Positions 8,029 through 16,731 of a DNA stretch of 64,000 nt are shown here, one piece after another. Made by a program: the position numbers and the translations under genes. Position 1 is the first letter of the stretch. The number at the start of each line of letters is the position of its first letter. The notes below the pieces were generated by a model. It did not search any database. It worked only from the letters and a program-made list of their open reading frames with translations, and had not been told where the DNA came from. The DNA is from Mycobacterium sp. DL (GTDB taxonomy: Bacteria; Actinomycetota; Actinomycetes; Mycobacteriales; Mycobacteriaceae), in contig NZ_CP155796.1 of NCBI RefSeq assembly GCF_039729195.1, positions 2,294,001 to 2,358,000 of the forward strand, read 5' to 3'.

Positions 8029-9471
8029 GTGAAGCGGCTCAACGGCGTGGACGCGATGATGCTGTACAGCGAGACGCCGGAGATCCACATGCACACCCTC
8101 AAGATCGGTGTGCTCGACGTCTCCGAGGTCGAGGGCTACGACTTCGACCTCTTCCGTGCGGTTGCCGGAGCGCGGTTGCACGCGCTGGCGCCGCTGCGTT
8201 ATCAACTCATCGACATCCCGCTGAAGTTCCACCATCCGATGTGGGTGCAGAACGCCGAGATCGATCTCGACTACCACCTCCGCAGAGCGCGGGTCGCCGC
8301 TCCCGGCGGGCGCCGAGAACTCGACCAGCTGATCGGCGAGATCGCCGGTACGCCGTTGGACAGGCGCTATCCGCTGTGGGAGATGTACATCGCGGAAGGC
8401 TTGGCGGACAACCGCATCGCGATCATCCACAAGGTGCACCACGTGCTGGCCGATGGAGTCGCCTCGGCCAATCAGCTGGCCATGGCGCTCCAGCCGCACG
8501 AGCCCCAGGTGAGCGGTGCGCTCGCTGCCCCCGATGCCGCAACGCGAACGCCTGCCAGTCTCCTCAAGGCCGCCGGGCGCGATCACGTGCGCTTGATTCG
8601 GCGGCTGCCGCGGCTGATGAACGAGACCGCCACCGGCGTCGCACGGGTCCGCAGGAAGGCCAGGGAGCGCGGGCGAAACCCCGACCTGGCGCGTAATTTC
8701 GCCCCGCCCGCGACGTTCATCAACCACGTCGTCACCCCCGGACGGCGTTTTGCGACCGCGCCGTTGGCGCTGGCCGACGTCAAGGAGACAGCCAAGCATC
8801 TCGGCGTCACCCTCAACGACATCGTGCTCGCGACTGCCGCGGGTGCCCTGCGACAGCTTCTGTTGCGCTACGACAACAAGGCCGACTTCCCGTTGATCGC
8901 CGGCGTGCCGGTGAGCGTCAACACCTCGCCGCAGCGGCTGACCGGCAACGAATTCACCTACATGACACCGTCATTGCCCGTCCATGTCGACGACCCACTC
9001 GAACGGGTCAGGCTCACGGCGATGGCAACGTCGATCGCGAAGGAGAACCATCAGCTCCTCGGGCCGACCCTGATCCCGTCCTGGTTGTCGTACCTGCCGC
9101 CGGCGGTGACGCCGGGGATCTTCCGGACGCAGGCACGGCGCGTCGAATCAGCCAGCGTGATGAACCTGACGATCTCGAATGTGCCGGGACCCCGGCAGCG
9201 GGGCGTCATCGAGGGTGCGACGGTCGACGAGATCTACTCGGTCGGGCCGATCGTCGCCGGCAGCGGAATGAACATCACCGTGTGGAGTTACGTCGATCAA
9301 CTCTCCATCTCGGTGCTCACCGACGATCGCACGCTCGACGATCCGCACGAGGTCACCGACGCGATGATCGAGTCTTTCGTCACGATCCGCGGGGCGGCGG
9401 GTCTGTCCGAGGCGCTCACTCCCATCACGACAGCGTTGCCGTTGGCCCCTGCGAATCATCTCCGCCACTGA
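8029..9471 (+). CDS. Wax ester synthase / diacylglycerol acyltransferase (WS/DGAT family)
   Basis: The 480-residue protein opens with VKRLNGVDAMMLYSETPEIHMHTLKIGVLD, the usual start of mycobacterial WS/DGAT enzymes. It contains the catalytic motif HHxxxDG (His137-His138 ... Asp142-Gly143). Conserved C-terminal segments include LTISNVPGP and the NEFTYMTPSLPV region. These membrane-associated acyltransferases esterify diacylglycerol or long-chain alcohols with acyl-CoA, making storage triacylglycerol or wax. The start is GTG at 8029; GTG at 8023 is an alternative, and GGGG lies five bases before 8029. The earlier in-frame ATG at 7888 would add about 47 residues absent from the family. Neighbouring lipid genes fit a storage-lipid role. 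Confidence 0.93.
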   Translation: MKRLNGVDAMMLYSETPEIHMHTLKIGVLDVSEVEGYDFDLFRAVAGARLHALAPLRYQLIDIPLKFHHPMWVQNAEIDLDYHLRRARVAAPGGRRELDQLIGEIAGTPLDRRYPLWEMYIAEGLADNRIAIIHKVHHVLADGVASANQLAMALQPHEPQVSGALAAPDAATRTPASLLKAAGRDHVRLIRRLPRLMNETATGVARVRRKARERGRNPDLARNFAPPATFINHVVTPGRRFATAPLALADVKETAKHLGVTLNDIVLATAAGALRQLLLRYDNKADFPLIAGVPVSVNTSPQRLTGNEFTYMTPSLPVHVDDPLERVRLTAMATSIAKENHQLLGPTLIPSWLSYLPPAVTPGIFRTQARRVESASVMNLTISNVPGPRQRGVIEGATVDEIYSVGPIVAGSGMNITVWSYVDQLSISVLTDDRTLDDPHEVTDAMIESFVTIRGAAGLSEALTPITTALPLAPANHLRH

Positions 9472-9564
9472 GAGTTGCCCGTGACATCCTGCGGAAACCG
9501 TTGCTTCGGAGGCGCATTCGGTGCATCCCGCGGCGGCGGCCGCTCGGCCCCGGCGATGCGCGCT

Positions 9565-9595
9565 CTTTACAGATCTCCGAAGAAGTGTCACGCTG
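9565..9595 (+). promoter_or_regulatory. Candidate promoter/operator TTTACA-N14-TGTCACGCTG, copy 3
   Basis: CTTTACA and TGTCACGCTG are again 14 bases apart, identical in both arms to the copy at 2745 although the spacers differ. It lies 46 bp upstream of the ATG at 9642. As a promoter it would give a short 5' untranslated leader. Confidence 0.45.
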
Positions 9596-9641
9596 TCTGA
9601 GGCGCGACACCGGCGGCGCCGAAGGGTGGCTTGATGCGTTG

Positions 9642-10223
9642 ATGAATCGCGATGGGTCGGGCGTGGCCGCGCCGCGGTGGCGCTCCGACGGTGACTCCGC
9701 TGCCGAGGGTGGCCTGCATCGTTATCGGCTCGTCGTGCTCGGGACCGGCGTGAGCGATGTCGTCGAATCCGTCGGCGGATTCCTCTGCGACCGGGCCCGC
9801 GCGGGCTGGGATGTCAGCGTGCTGCTGGCCCGCCCCTGCGATATGCGTCCGCTGGCGGTGCTCGGAGTCGCCGCGCAGGAACTCGACACCGACGTCACAG
9901 CGGTGCTTCGCGGGCTTTCGGGGGCGGCAGCGATCGCGGTCGGTGCCGACATGCTGACCGATGACGTGCTGGTCCGAGACGACGTGGCGCGCGTGGTGGC
10001 CGAAGGGTTGACCGAGGTCATCGTCTGGGGACGCCTAGCATCCGGGGGCTTCGGAGACCGTCTCGAACCTGCTGCCCACCCGCTGAGCGTGGCGGCGAGG
10101 GCATTCAAGCGGCACGCACTCGTTGCGACCGGCCGCAACGAGGTCAGCGCCGGTGGAGTGGCACCCGATGAGGTGCTGTTCCGGCTACACGAACGGGGCG
10201 GCCGCCGGCTGCATTCGGTCTGA
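9642..10223 (+). CDS. Hypothetical protein, Rossmann-like pattern
   Basis: I do not recognise this 193-residue protein. After a polar N-terminus of about 28 residues, it shows HRYRLVVLGTGVSDVVESVGGFL, a strand-glycine-helix pattern like a nucleotide-binding fold. Alternating strands and helices follow (GWDVSVLLARP, AAAIAVGADML, EVIVWGRLASGG). There is no signal peptide or membrane segment. Codon use looks native. The ATG at 9642 was chosen because the protein-like sequence begins just after it and a promoter-like box lies 46 bp upstream. It is convergent with the DUF2631 gene. Any function would be guesswork. Confidence 0.7.
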   Translation: MNRDGSGVAAPRWRSDGDSAAEGGLHRYRLVVLGTGVSDVVESVGGFLCDRARAGWDVSVLLARPCDMRPLAVLGVAAQELDTDVTAVLRGLSGAAAIAVGADMLTDDVLVRDDVARVVAEGLTEVIVWGRLASGGFGDRLEPAAHPLSVAARAFKRHALVATGRNEVSAGGVAPDEVLFRLHERGGRRLHSV

Positions 10224-10230
10224 GCCGGAG

Positions 10231-10485
10231 CTACCTGGTGGCGCTGTTGCGGCCCACGTACCAGCTACGGGCGACCACGCCCAGGACCAGTGCCGCGAAG
10301 CCGATGAGGAACCAGTCCTCGACGCGGCCCGTGTGATTGCCGTGCAGCATCAGCAGCAGAAACGCGGCCCCCATCAGGCCACCGATCTGAATGATGCGGG
10401 GATTCTCCTTGGACCAGCCCCACTCTGCGGACGGCACGTCCTCGACGTCGACGCCGGTATGACGTTCCACCTCGGTGTTTGCCAC
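10231..10485 (-). CDS. DUF2631 small membrane protein
   Basis: The 84-residue product has a conserved acidic N-terminus ([20 protein letters not shown]). Two closely spaced membrane helices follow (about residues 33-50 and 57-75) with a short GNHTGRVED loop between them. GAGGAG lies five bases before the ATG. The family is confined to actinobacteria and its function is unknown. In M. tuberculosis a protein of this kind (Rv2876, from memory) sits beside mpt70 and belongs to the SigK regulon. I do not see a SigK-like promoter in front of this copy. Confidence 0.82.
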   Translation of the reverse strand: MANTEVERHTGVDVEDVPSAEWGWSKENPRIIQIGGLMGAAFLLLMLHGNHTGRVEDWFLIGFAALVLGVVARSWYVGRNSATR

Positions 10486-10580
10486 GGCTGCTCCTCATGA
10501 TCGGGCGGCTTGTCGGGTAATTCTGACACAGGTCTACTACCGCCGGACGTAGAGTCGCGGGTTGCGCAGTGAAGGCGCAG

Positions 10581-10586
10581 TAGGCT
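10581..10586 (+). promoter_or_regulatory. -10 box TAGGCT of a probable leaderless promoter
   Basis: TAGGCT matches TANNNT and ends 8 nt before the ATG at 10595, so transcription would begin at or next to the start codon of the SDR gene. No clear -35 is visible. Confidence 0.4.
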
Positions 10587-10594
10587 CGCCGATC

Positions 10595-11443
10595 ATGGCA
10601 TCACAACACGCGCCCGGGATCTTCACGGACAAGGTCGTCTTCGTCACCGGAGCCGCCCGCGGGCAGGGGCGCGCACATGCCATTCGGTTCGCCGAGGAAG
10701 GCGCCGACGTCATCGCCTTCGATCTGTGCGATCAACTCGACAGTGTCGCGTACCCCATGGCGACACCGGAGGACCTCGAGGAGACGGTGCGCCTGGTGGA
10801 GAAGACCGGTCGGCGGATCCTGGCCGAGCGCGGCGACGTCCGCGATCGTGACCGGTTGGCCGAAGTGGTCGCCCGTGGGGTCGAGGAGTTCGGGCGTCTC
10901 GATTTTGTGCTCGCCAACGCGGGCATTCTGCCCGCAGCCGGTGCGCAGGGCCGCGACATCACCGCGTTCACCGACGCCATCGGCGTGATGCTCAACGGCG
11001 TCTACTTCACCATCGACGCCGCCCTTCCGGCGATGCTGCACAATCCCGAGGGCGGAGCCATCGTCATCACCAGCTCGGCGGCCGGGTTCAAGTCCGTCAG
11101 CACCGATTTCGACAGCATGAGCCACGGGGCGGCCGGCTACACCGCCGCCAAGCACGGCGTCGTCGGCCTGATGCGGCACTTCGCGACGTCGCTGGCGAGC
11201 AGGAACATCCGGGTCAACTCGGTACACCCCGGCGGCGTCGCCACGCCCATGGTCCTCAATGAGGCCATGGCCGGTTTCGTCGCCGAGCACCCGTCGTTCG
11301 GTGAGTCGCAGCGACCACTGCTGACGATCCCGATGATGGAGCCCGGTGACGTCAGCGAGACGATGGTCTACCTCTGCGGACCGGCCGGCCGGCACCTGAC
11401 CGGGGTGGCGCTGCCGGTGGACGCCGGGCTGATGCTCAAGTAG
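10595..11443 (+). CDS. Mycofactocin-type short-chain dehydrogenase/reductase
   Basis: The 282-residue SDR has the cofactor motif TGAARGQGRAHA (about residues 18-29). That spelling is characteristic of the mycofactocin-coupled subfamily, in which NAD(H) stays bound and mycofactocin carries electrons away. Further landmarks are LANAGIL, the catalytic Ser in ITSSAAG and YTAAKHG (Tyr and Lys). A subfamily-typical insertion lies between the nucleotide motif and the DxxD region (about residues 47-75). The C-terminus ends GVALPVDAGLMLK. The substrate is probably an alcohol; which one is not visible. No mycofactocin biosynthesis gene lies in the window. A TAGGCT box precedes the ATG by 8 nt. Confidence 0.9.
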   Translation: MASQHAPGIFTDKVVFVTGAARGQGRAHAIRFAEEGADVIAFDLCDQLDSVAYPMATPEDLEETVRLVEKTGRRILAERGDVRDRDRLAEVVARGVEEFGRLDFVLANAGILPAAGAQGRDITAFTDAIGVMLNGVYFTIDAALPAMLHNPEGGAIVITSSAAGFKSVSTDFDSMSHGAAGYTAAKHGVVGLMRHFATSLASRNIRVNSVHPGGVATPMVLNEAMAGFVAEHPSFGESQRPLLTIPMMEPGDVSETMVYLCGPAGRHLTGVALPVDAGLMLK

Positions 11444-11451
11444 TCCGACGC

Positions 11452-12798
11452 TCAGCTCAGGGCGCCGTACCGGCGAAGGGCCTCCTGCCGTTCCTGGGCA
11501 TGGTCGACGATGGGTTCGGGGTAGCCGTCCGGCCGGTTGCCATTGAGCTTGTGCACGTCCACCGCGGCATCCAGATCGGCCAGCTCGGAGACGTAGCGAC
11601 GCACGTAGTCGCCTGAGGGATCGAACTTCGAACCCTGGGTGGTCGGGTTGAACACACGGAAGTACGGCGCCGCGTCGGTGCCGCATCCCGCGGCCCACTG
11701 CCACCCGTGCTGGTTGTTGGCCATGTCGCCGTCGACCAGTTGCTCCAGGAACCAGCGGGCGCCCCACTGCCACGGCAGGTGCAGGTCCTTGACCAGGAAC
11801 GACGCCACGATCATCCGGACCCGGTTGTGCATGAACCCGGTCTCGGCCAGCTGACGCATGCCGGCGTCGACGATCGGAAAGCCCGTTCTGCCGGCCTTCC
11901 ACGCCTCGAACGCCTGCTCCGCGTCGCTGCCCTCGTCGACCTCGATGCGATCGAAGGACTTGTTCCAGTTCCACCACACGCTGTCAGGCCACTCGTTGAC
12001 CACCGAGGCGTAGAAGTCGCGGAACGCCAACTCCCGCAGGTACGCCTGCGCACCCTTGCCCTGGCCCAGATCGGCGGCCATGGTGCGCGGGTGGATGGTG
12101 CCGAACTTCAGGTGCGCCGACATCCTGCTGGTGCCGTCGAGATCCGGGCGGTTGCGATCGTCGGAGTACCCCGCGAGTCCGGAGCCGGTGAACTCCTCCC
12201 ACTGCCGCCGGGCGGCCTGCTCACCGGCCGGCAGTTCCAGCTCGACCCCGGGATCGGGGATGTCGACGATGTGGGTCTTTCCGGAAACCTCCGCCGGCTC
12301 CATCCAGGTCGCGGAGCGGGCCCCGGACTCGGCGGGGGCACGCCAGCCGTGTTTGCGCCAGGACGCGAAGTACGGGGTGAACACCTTGTAGGGCGTGCCG
12401 TCGTCCTTGGTGACCCGGCCCGGCGACACCAGGTACGGCGACCCGGTCGCCACCATCTCGATGTCGCCGAGTGCGTCGCGCACCTGCTGATCCCGGCGCT
12501 GTCCGAACGGGGTGAAGTCCTCGGACACGTGCACCGACGTGGCGTCGACGGCGTTGGCCAGCAACGGGATCCGGCTCTTCGGGTCGCCGCCGGTGATCAG
12601 CAGTCGCCCGTCGAGAGCGTCGTGCAGGTCGCGGAGCGCGTCGTAGAGGTACTGCAATCTGCGGGGTCCGGCCGAGGCCTTCAAGCGGGGGTCCAGCACG
12701 TAGCAGGCCAGCACGTCTCCATCGACGTCGGCGGCGGCGAGCAGGGCGGGCAGGTCGGACAATCGCAGATCGCGACGGAACCACAGGAGTGCAGGCAT
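11452..12798 (-). CDS. phr: Deoxyribodipyrimidine photolyase (class I)
   Basis: The 448-residue flavoprotein starts MPALLWFRRDLRLSDLPALLAA, the photolyase alpha/beta antenna domain. It ends in the FAD-binding helical domain, with GRTGFPIVDAGMRQLAETGFMHNRVRMIVASFL, DLHLPWQWGARWF and DMANNQHGWQWAAGCGTDAAPYFRVFNP. The WQWAAG-TD segment and the long helical domain fit a class I CPD photolyase better than a cryptochrome. The enzyme uses light to split pyrimidine dimers in DNA. Length and both domains look intact. The start at 12798 is the first Met of the family alignment. The gene is divergent from the deacetylase, with about 100 bp between them. Confidence 0.93.
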   Translation of the reverse strand: MPALLWFRRDLRLSDLPALLAAADVDGDVLACYVLDPRLKASAGPRRLQYLYDALRDLHDALDGRLLITGGDPKSRIPLLANAVDATSVHVSEDFTPFGQRRDQQVRDALGDIEMVATGSPYLVSPGRVTKDDGTPYKVFTPYFASWRKHGWRAPAESGARSATWMEPAEVSGKTHIVDIPDPGVELELPAGEQAARRQWEEFTGSGLAGYSDDRNRPDLDGTSRMSAHLKFGTIHPRTMAADLGQGKGAQAYLRELAFRDFYASVVNEWPDSVWWNWNKSFDRIEVDEGSDAEQAFEAWKAGRTGFPIVDAGMRQLAETGFMHNRVRMIVASFLVKDLHLPWQWGARWFLEQLVDGDMANNQHGWQWAAGCGTDAAPYFRVFNPTTQGSKFDPSGDYVRRYVSELADLDAAVDVHKLNGNRPDGYPEPIVDHAQERQEALRRYGALS

Positions 12799-12902
12799 GG
12801 CATTGATGCTGCCCGCAATTTCCGATAAAGAAACCAAGGACCGGGGAAATCGGATCAACACGCGGGCCGACGGAGGCGCTGCGCGCCTGCCAGAATGCCT
12901 GG

Positions 12903-13823
12903 ATGACTCTGGGGCCGGCCGGCAGCTATCCGCGGGACATGATCGGCTACGGCCCTCACCCGCCCCACCCGCAGTGGCCCGACGACGCCGTGATCGCGGT
13001 CCAGTTCGTGCTGAACTACGAGGAGGGTGCGGAGAGCAACGTGCTGCACGGGGACTCGGCGTCAGAGACGTTCCTGTCCGAAATTGTTGCCGCTCAACCA
13101 TTTCCGAACCGCCACCTGAGCATGGAGTCGCTGTACGAATACGGCTCGCGGGCCGGGTTGTGGAGGGTGCTTCGGGCCTTCGACCGACGCGGGTTGCCGC
13201 TGACGGTCTTCGGGGTGGCGCTGGCGCTGGCGCGCAATCCCGAGGCCGTGTCGGCATTCCGGGAGCGCGGCGACGAGATCGCCTGCCACGGCCTGCGCTG
13301 GATCAGCTATCAACTCGTCGAACCCGAGGTCGAGCGCGCACACCTGCTCGAGGCCGTGGAAATGATGACCGAGGTGACGGGCGAAGCCCCGCTCGGCTGG
13401 TACACCGGGCGCGATTCGCCGCAGACACGTCGGCTCGTGGTCGAACACGGCGGCTTCGTCTACGACTCGGACTCCTACGCCGACGATCTGCCGTACTGGA
13501 CCGCGGTGGACGGGACGAACCACCTGGTCGTCCCGTACACCTTGGACACCAACGACATGCGCTTCGCGATCGCGGGCGGTTTTCCCACCGGCGAACAGTT
13601 CTTCGCCCATCTGCGCGACGCTTTCGACGTGCTGTACGCCGAGGGGGCGGCCGGAGCGCCCAAGATGCTCTCGATCGGGCTGCACTGCCGACTGGTGGGT
13701 CGGCCCGCCCGCATCGCGGCGCTGGAGAGGTTTCTCGACCACGTGCAGTCTCACGAACGGGTCTGGATCACCCGCCGTATCGACATCGCACGTCACTGGA
13801 TCGAGCACTTCCCAGCGCCGTGA
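12903..13823 (+). CDS. Polysaccharide deacetylase family protein (allantoinase PuuE type)
   Basis: The 306-residue protein matches the PuuE-like branch of the NodB superfamily. It opens PRDMIGYGPHPPHPQWPDDAVIAVQFVLNYEEGAE; VLHGDSASE and SMESLYEYGSRAGLWRVLRAF follow. The metal-binding region has GDEIACHGLRWISY, and the C-terminus has SIGLHCRLVGRPAR. These proteins lack parts of the classic peptidoglycan deacetylase signature and act on small C-N substrates such as allantoin or related amides. No signal peptide is visible, so a cytosolic amidohydrolase is likelier than a wall enzyme. A CAGAAT box six bases before the ATG suggests a leaderless message. The true substrate is not known. Confidence 0.85.
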   Translation: MTLGPAGSYPRDMIGYGPHPPHPQWPDDAVIAVQFVLNYEEGAESNVLHGDSASETFLSEIVAAQPFPNRHLSMESLYEYGSRAGLWRVLRAFDRRGLPLTVFGVALALARNPEAVSAFRERGDEIACHGLRWISYQLVEPEVERAHLLEAVEMMTEVTGEAPLGWYTGRDSPQTRRLVVEHGGFVYDSDSYADDLPYWTAVDGTNHLVVPYTLDTNDMRFAIAGGFPTGEQFFAHLRDAFDVLYAEGAAGAPKMLSIGLHCRLVGRPARIAALERFLDHVQSHERVWITRRIDIARHWIEHFPAP

Positions 13824-13853
13824 CCCGCGCCCCTCGACGTTCGTGCTTCGGCG

Positions 13854-14435
13854 TTACGCCGGAGGCATCAGCACCGTGTCGATGAGGTAGACCTTGGCGT
13901 TGGCGGTCTGCACGCCACCGCAGACCACGGAGGCGTTGTTGACCATGAGGTGGTTGGGCTCACCGGTGACGGTCAGCTCGGCGCCCTGCACCGTCGGATG
14001 GGTCCCGATGACCTGCATCGGATCGGCCTGTCCCGGAACCACATGGTAGGTCAGGATGTTGGTCAGCAACTCGGAGTCGGTCTTGAGCGTCTCGATGGTT
14101 GCGGGGTCGATCTTGGCGAACGCCTCGTCGGTCGGCGCGAACACCGTGAACTCGGCGCCGTTGAGGGTGTCGACCAGGTTCACCTCTGGGTTGAGCTGTC
14201 CGGAGACGGCTGCGGTCAGGGTGGTCAACAGCGGGTTGTTGGACGCGGCAACCGCAACCGGTTCCATCGCCATGGACTCCACCGAACCCGGACCCATCGG
14301 GACCTGCTGCACGTAGGCCGCACAACCCGGGCCGGCCGGCTGAGCACCGGCCATCGGCGCCGATCCCAACGACAGGCCGATCGCCGCAGCCACTGCGAAT
14401 CCAGTTCCCGCCAATGCTTTTCCGTTTACCGTCAT
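13854..14435 (-). CDS. Secreted fasciclin-domain protein (MPT70/MPB70-like)
   Basis: The 193-residue product has an N-terminal signal peptide ending around APMAGAQPA (about residue 32). One FAS1 domain follows, with [40 protein letters not shown] and [10 protein letters not shown]; it ends [12 protein letters not shown]. No lipobox Cys is present, so the protein should be secreted in soluble form like MPT70. FAS1 domains mediate cell-surface or matrix contacts. GAGGA precedes the ATG at 14435. It is nearly identical in the FAS1 core to the lipoprotein gene upstream, consistent with a tandem duplication. A SigK-like promoter lies about 70 bp upstream. The dipZ gene found between the pair in M. 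tuberculosis is absent. Confidence 0.9.
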   Translation of the reverse strand: MTVNGKALAGTGFAVAAAIGLSLGSAPMAGAQPAGPGCAAYVQQVPMGPGSVESMAMEPVAVAASNNPLLTTLTAAVSGQLNPEVNLVDTLNGAEFTVFAPTDEAFAKIDPATIETLKTDSELLTNILTYHVVPGQADPMQVIGTHPTVQGAELTVTGEPNHLMVNNASVVCGGVQTANAKVYLIDTVLMPPA

Positions 14436-14506
14436 GTCCTCGAGTTCCCTTCGTTCCATCGACCGTCAAGGCGGCCACTGTGTTGTACCGAATCGTTACC
14501 TCCGGT

Positions 14507-14533
14507 ATTCGACGCGGGTTGCGGAACGGATGG
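14507..14533 (-). promoter_or_regulatory. SigK-like ECF promoter of the MPT70-like gene
   Basis: On the minus strand CCATCC (14528-14533) is followed, with 17 bases between ATCC and GAAT, by CGAATA (GAAT at 14507-14510). The reported SigK consensus for mpt70/mpt83 in M. tuberculosis is of the form CCATCC-N-CCGAAT. The predicted start is about 65 nt upstream of the ATG. Confidence 0.6.
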
Positions 14534-14599
14534 GTGGCCGGCCTGAAATTTGTCGGCACTTTTGCGGGATCACGTTGATTGCAAAGCATTTGGACACAC

Positions 14600-14637
14600 A
14601 GAATCCCCCGAACGCCGAAGGCGTACCGGGGGATTCT
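14600..14637 (-). terminator. Strong hairpin terminator after the MPT83-like gene
   Basis: AGAATCCCCCG (14600-14610) pairs perfectly with CGGGGGATTCT (14627-14637), 11 bp. Inside, ACGCC pairs with GGCGT around a GAA loop. It lies 28 nt beyond the stop of the lipoprotein gene and upstream of the second fasciclin gene's promoter. No U tract follows, as is common in mycobacterial terminators. Confidence 0.7.
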
Positions 14638-14665
14638 GGTTAGCTGTGCTGGTTGGTCGGCGTGC

Positions 14666-15352
14666 TTATGCGGCCGGGGGCATCAGCACCGTGTCGATCA
14701 TGTACACGGTTGCGTTGGCAGTCTGCACGCCACCGCACACCAGTCCGGCGTCGTTGACCATGAGGTCATTGCCCGCACCTGTGACGTTCAGGTTCGCGCC
14801 CTGCACCGTGGCATGCTCACCGGCGACGGCGTCGGGTGCAGCCTGACCGGGGACCACGTGGTAGGTCAGGATGCTGGTCAGCAGCTCCGAGTCGGTCTTC
14901 AGGGTCTCGAGAGTCGCCGGGTCGATCTTGGCGAACGCATCATCGGTCGGTGCGAAGACGGTGAACTCGCTGCCGTTGAGCGTGTCGACGAGGTTCACGT
15001 CCGGGTTGAGCTGGCCCGAGAGCGCCTGGGTCAGCGTGGCGAGCATCGGGTTGTTCGACGCCGCGACGGTCACCGGATCCATGGCCATACCTGCCACCGA
15101 ACCGGGGCCTTCCGGAACCTGCTCGGCATAGGCCGCGCATCCGGAGCCGACCAGATTGGCGGCGGGATCGGCCATCGCGGTGGTCGTGGGGGTCTCCTCG
15201 GTGCCGGTCGCGGAGTCGACGGCCGACTCGGCCGCAGAGGTGGCCGAGGACACGTTGCTCTCGGCTTCCTCGCTCGAACATGCCGCCGCGCCGAAGATGG
15301 CGAATGCGGCAAGACCCGCAACCGCAGCTGACTTCCGGTGAATTACCTTCAT
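14666..15352 (-). CDS. Fasciclin-domain lipoprotein (MPT83-like)
   Basis: The 228-residue protein has a lipoprotein signal peptide with the invariant Cys at residue 25 (FGAAACSS). A Ser/Thr/Ala-rich linker (about residues 27-65) resembles the O-mannosylated spacer of MPT83. One FAS1 domain follows, very similar to its neighbour's ([46 protein letters not shown]). It should be a membrane-anchored surface protein. It has its own promoter, with the same ATCC-N17-GAAT architecture as the downstream paralogue, and its own terminator, so the two are separate units under a likely common sigma factor. The mannosylation is an inference from MPT83. Confidence 0.9.
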   Translation of the reverse strand: MKVIHRKSAAVAGLAAFAIFGAAACSSEEAESNVSSATSAAESAVDSATGTEETPTTTAMADPAANLVGSGCAAYAEQVPEGPGSVAGMAMDPVTVAASNNPMLATLTQALSGQLNPDVNLVDTLNGSEFTVFAPTDDAFAKIDPATLETLKTDSELLTSILTYHVVPGQAAPDAVAGEHATVQGANLNVTGAGNDLMVNDAGLVCGGVQTANATVYMIDTVLMPPAA

Positions 15353-15408
15353 GTTTTCCTATCCCTTCATGAACGGACATGGTCGCCCGTCCTGAGCTGA
15401 CACAGGTG

Positions 15409-15435
15409 ATTCCCAGCTGTGGCCACAAAGGATCG
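15409..15435 (-). promoter_or_regulatory. SigK-like ECF promoter of the MPT83-like gene
   Basis: On the minus strand CGATCC (15430-15435) and GGGAATC (GAAT at 15409-15412) have exactly 17 bases between ATCC and GAAT, as in front of the MPT70-like paralogue. The -35 has one mismatch to CCATCC. The leader to the ATG at 15352 would be about 50 nt. Confidence 0.5.
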
Positions 15436-15537
15436 GTCTGAGAGTGCTACGTCACATTCACGTAATAAAACGAGGGCCGTCCCACCGGTGTTCGGGCTTA
15501 CCCGCAGGACGCCTGCTGCGAGCGGCACAATGGTCCG

Positions 15538-16710
15538 GTGACCGCATCCGACGGACGGCTTCGTGTCCTCATCCTGGGTAGTACGGGATCCATCGGTACC
15601 CAGGCGCTCGAGGTGATCGCCGAGAACCCGGACCGTTTCGAGGTGGTCGGGCTCGCGGCCGGCGGGGGCAATCCCGATCTGCTCGCGCGACAGCGCCAGC
15701 AGACCGGGGTGACCAACATCGCCGTCGCCGATCCCGTCGCCGCCGCGGCGATCGGCGACGTCGCCCACTCGGGGCCCGAGGCTGTCACCCGGCTCGTCGA
15801 GGACACCGAGGCGGACGTCGTGCTCAACGCCCTCGTCGGCGCGCTGGGCCTCAAGCCGACACTGGCTGCCCTGACCAGCGGTGCGCGGCTGGCGCTGGCC
15901 AACAAGGAGTCCCTGGTCGCGGGTGGTCCGCTGGTGCTCAAGGCGGCGGCGCCCGGTCAGATCGTGCCCGTCGACTCCGAGCACTCGGCGCTCGCGCAGT
16001 GCCTGCGGGGTGGTGCCGCCGATGAAGTGGCCGCGTTGGTTCTGACCGCCTCGGGAGGGCCGTTCCGGGGCTGGACCTCGGCGCAGCTCGAGGACGTCAC
16101 CCCCGAGCAGGCGGGCGCGCATCCCACCTGGTCGATGGGGCCGATGAACACCTTGAACTCGGCGTCGCTGGTCAACAAGGGCCTCGAGCTGATCGAGACC
16201 CACCTGCTGTTCGGGATCGATTACGACCGGATCGAGGTGGTGGTGCACCCGCAGTCGATCGTGCACTCGATGGTGACCTTCACCGATGGCTCGACGCTTG
16301 CCCAGGCCAGCCCGCCCGACATGAAACTGCCGATCGCGCTGGCGCTGGGCTGGCCCTCCCGGGTCGCCGGCGCCGCGTCGGCATGCGATTTCACGACGGC
16401 CTCGACCTGGGAGTTCGAACCGCTGGACAGCGCGGTCTTCCCGGCGGTCGACCTGGCCCGCGAAGCCGGTCGCGGCGGCGGATGCCTCACAGCGGTCTAC
16501 AACGCCGCCAACGAAGAGGCGGCAGAAGCCTTCCTCCGAGGACGCATCCCGTTCCCTGCGATCGTGAGAACCATTTCCGACGTGCTGCGCGCTGCCGACC
16601 AGTGGTCGTCGGAACCAGCTACCGTGGAGGACGTGCTCGACGCGCAGGATTGGGCCCGTGACCGGGCCCGGCGTGCGGTCGAGCGCGAACCCGCAGGTAG
16701 TAACCGGTAG
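15538..16710 (+). CDS. dxr: 1-deoxy-D-xylulose 5-phosphate reductoisomerase
   Basis: The enzyme converts DXP to MEP with NADPH, the committed step of non-mevalonate isoprenoid synthesis. The 390-residue protein has the NADPH motif GSTGSIG at residues 14-20. NKESLVAGG lies near residue 122 and PVDSEHSA near residue 144, with Asp146 and Glu148 as metal ligands. [10 protein letters not shown] and [15 protein letters not shown] (third metal-ligand Glu near 217) complete the active site. The start is GTG at 15538, the closest start to the conserved strand. It heads an operon with rip1 (21 bp gap) and ispG, the penultimate enzyme of the same pathway. Length and motifs look complete. Confidence 0.96.
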   Translation: MTASDGRLRVLILGSTGSIGTQALEVIAENPDRFEVVGLAAGGGNPDLLARQRQQTGVTNIAVADPVAAAAIGDVAHSGPEAVTRLVEDTEADVVLNALVGALGLKPTLAALTSGARLALANKESLVAGGPLVLKAAAPGQIVPVDSEHSALAQCLRGGAADEVAALVLTASGGPFRGWTSAQLEDVTPEQAGAHPTWSMGPMNTLNSASLVNKGLELIETHLLFGIDYDRIEVVVHPQSIVHSMVTFTDGSTLAQASPPDMKLPIALALGWPSRVAGAASACDFTTASTWEFEPLDSAVFPAVDLAREAGRGGGCLTAVYNAANEEAAEAFLRGRIPFPAIVRTISDVLRAADQWSSEPATVEDVLDAQDWARDRARRAVEREPAGSNR

Positions 16711-16731
16711 CAGACAGGGATCCGCCACAAC

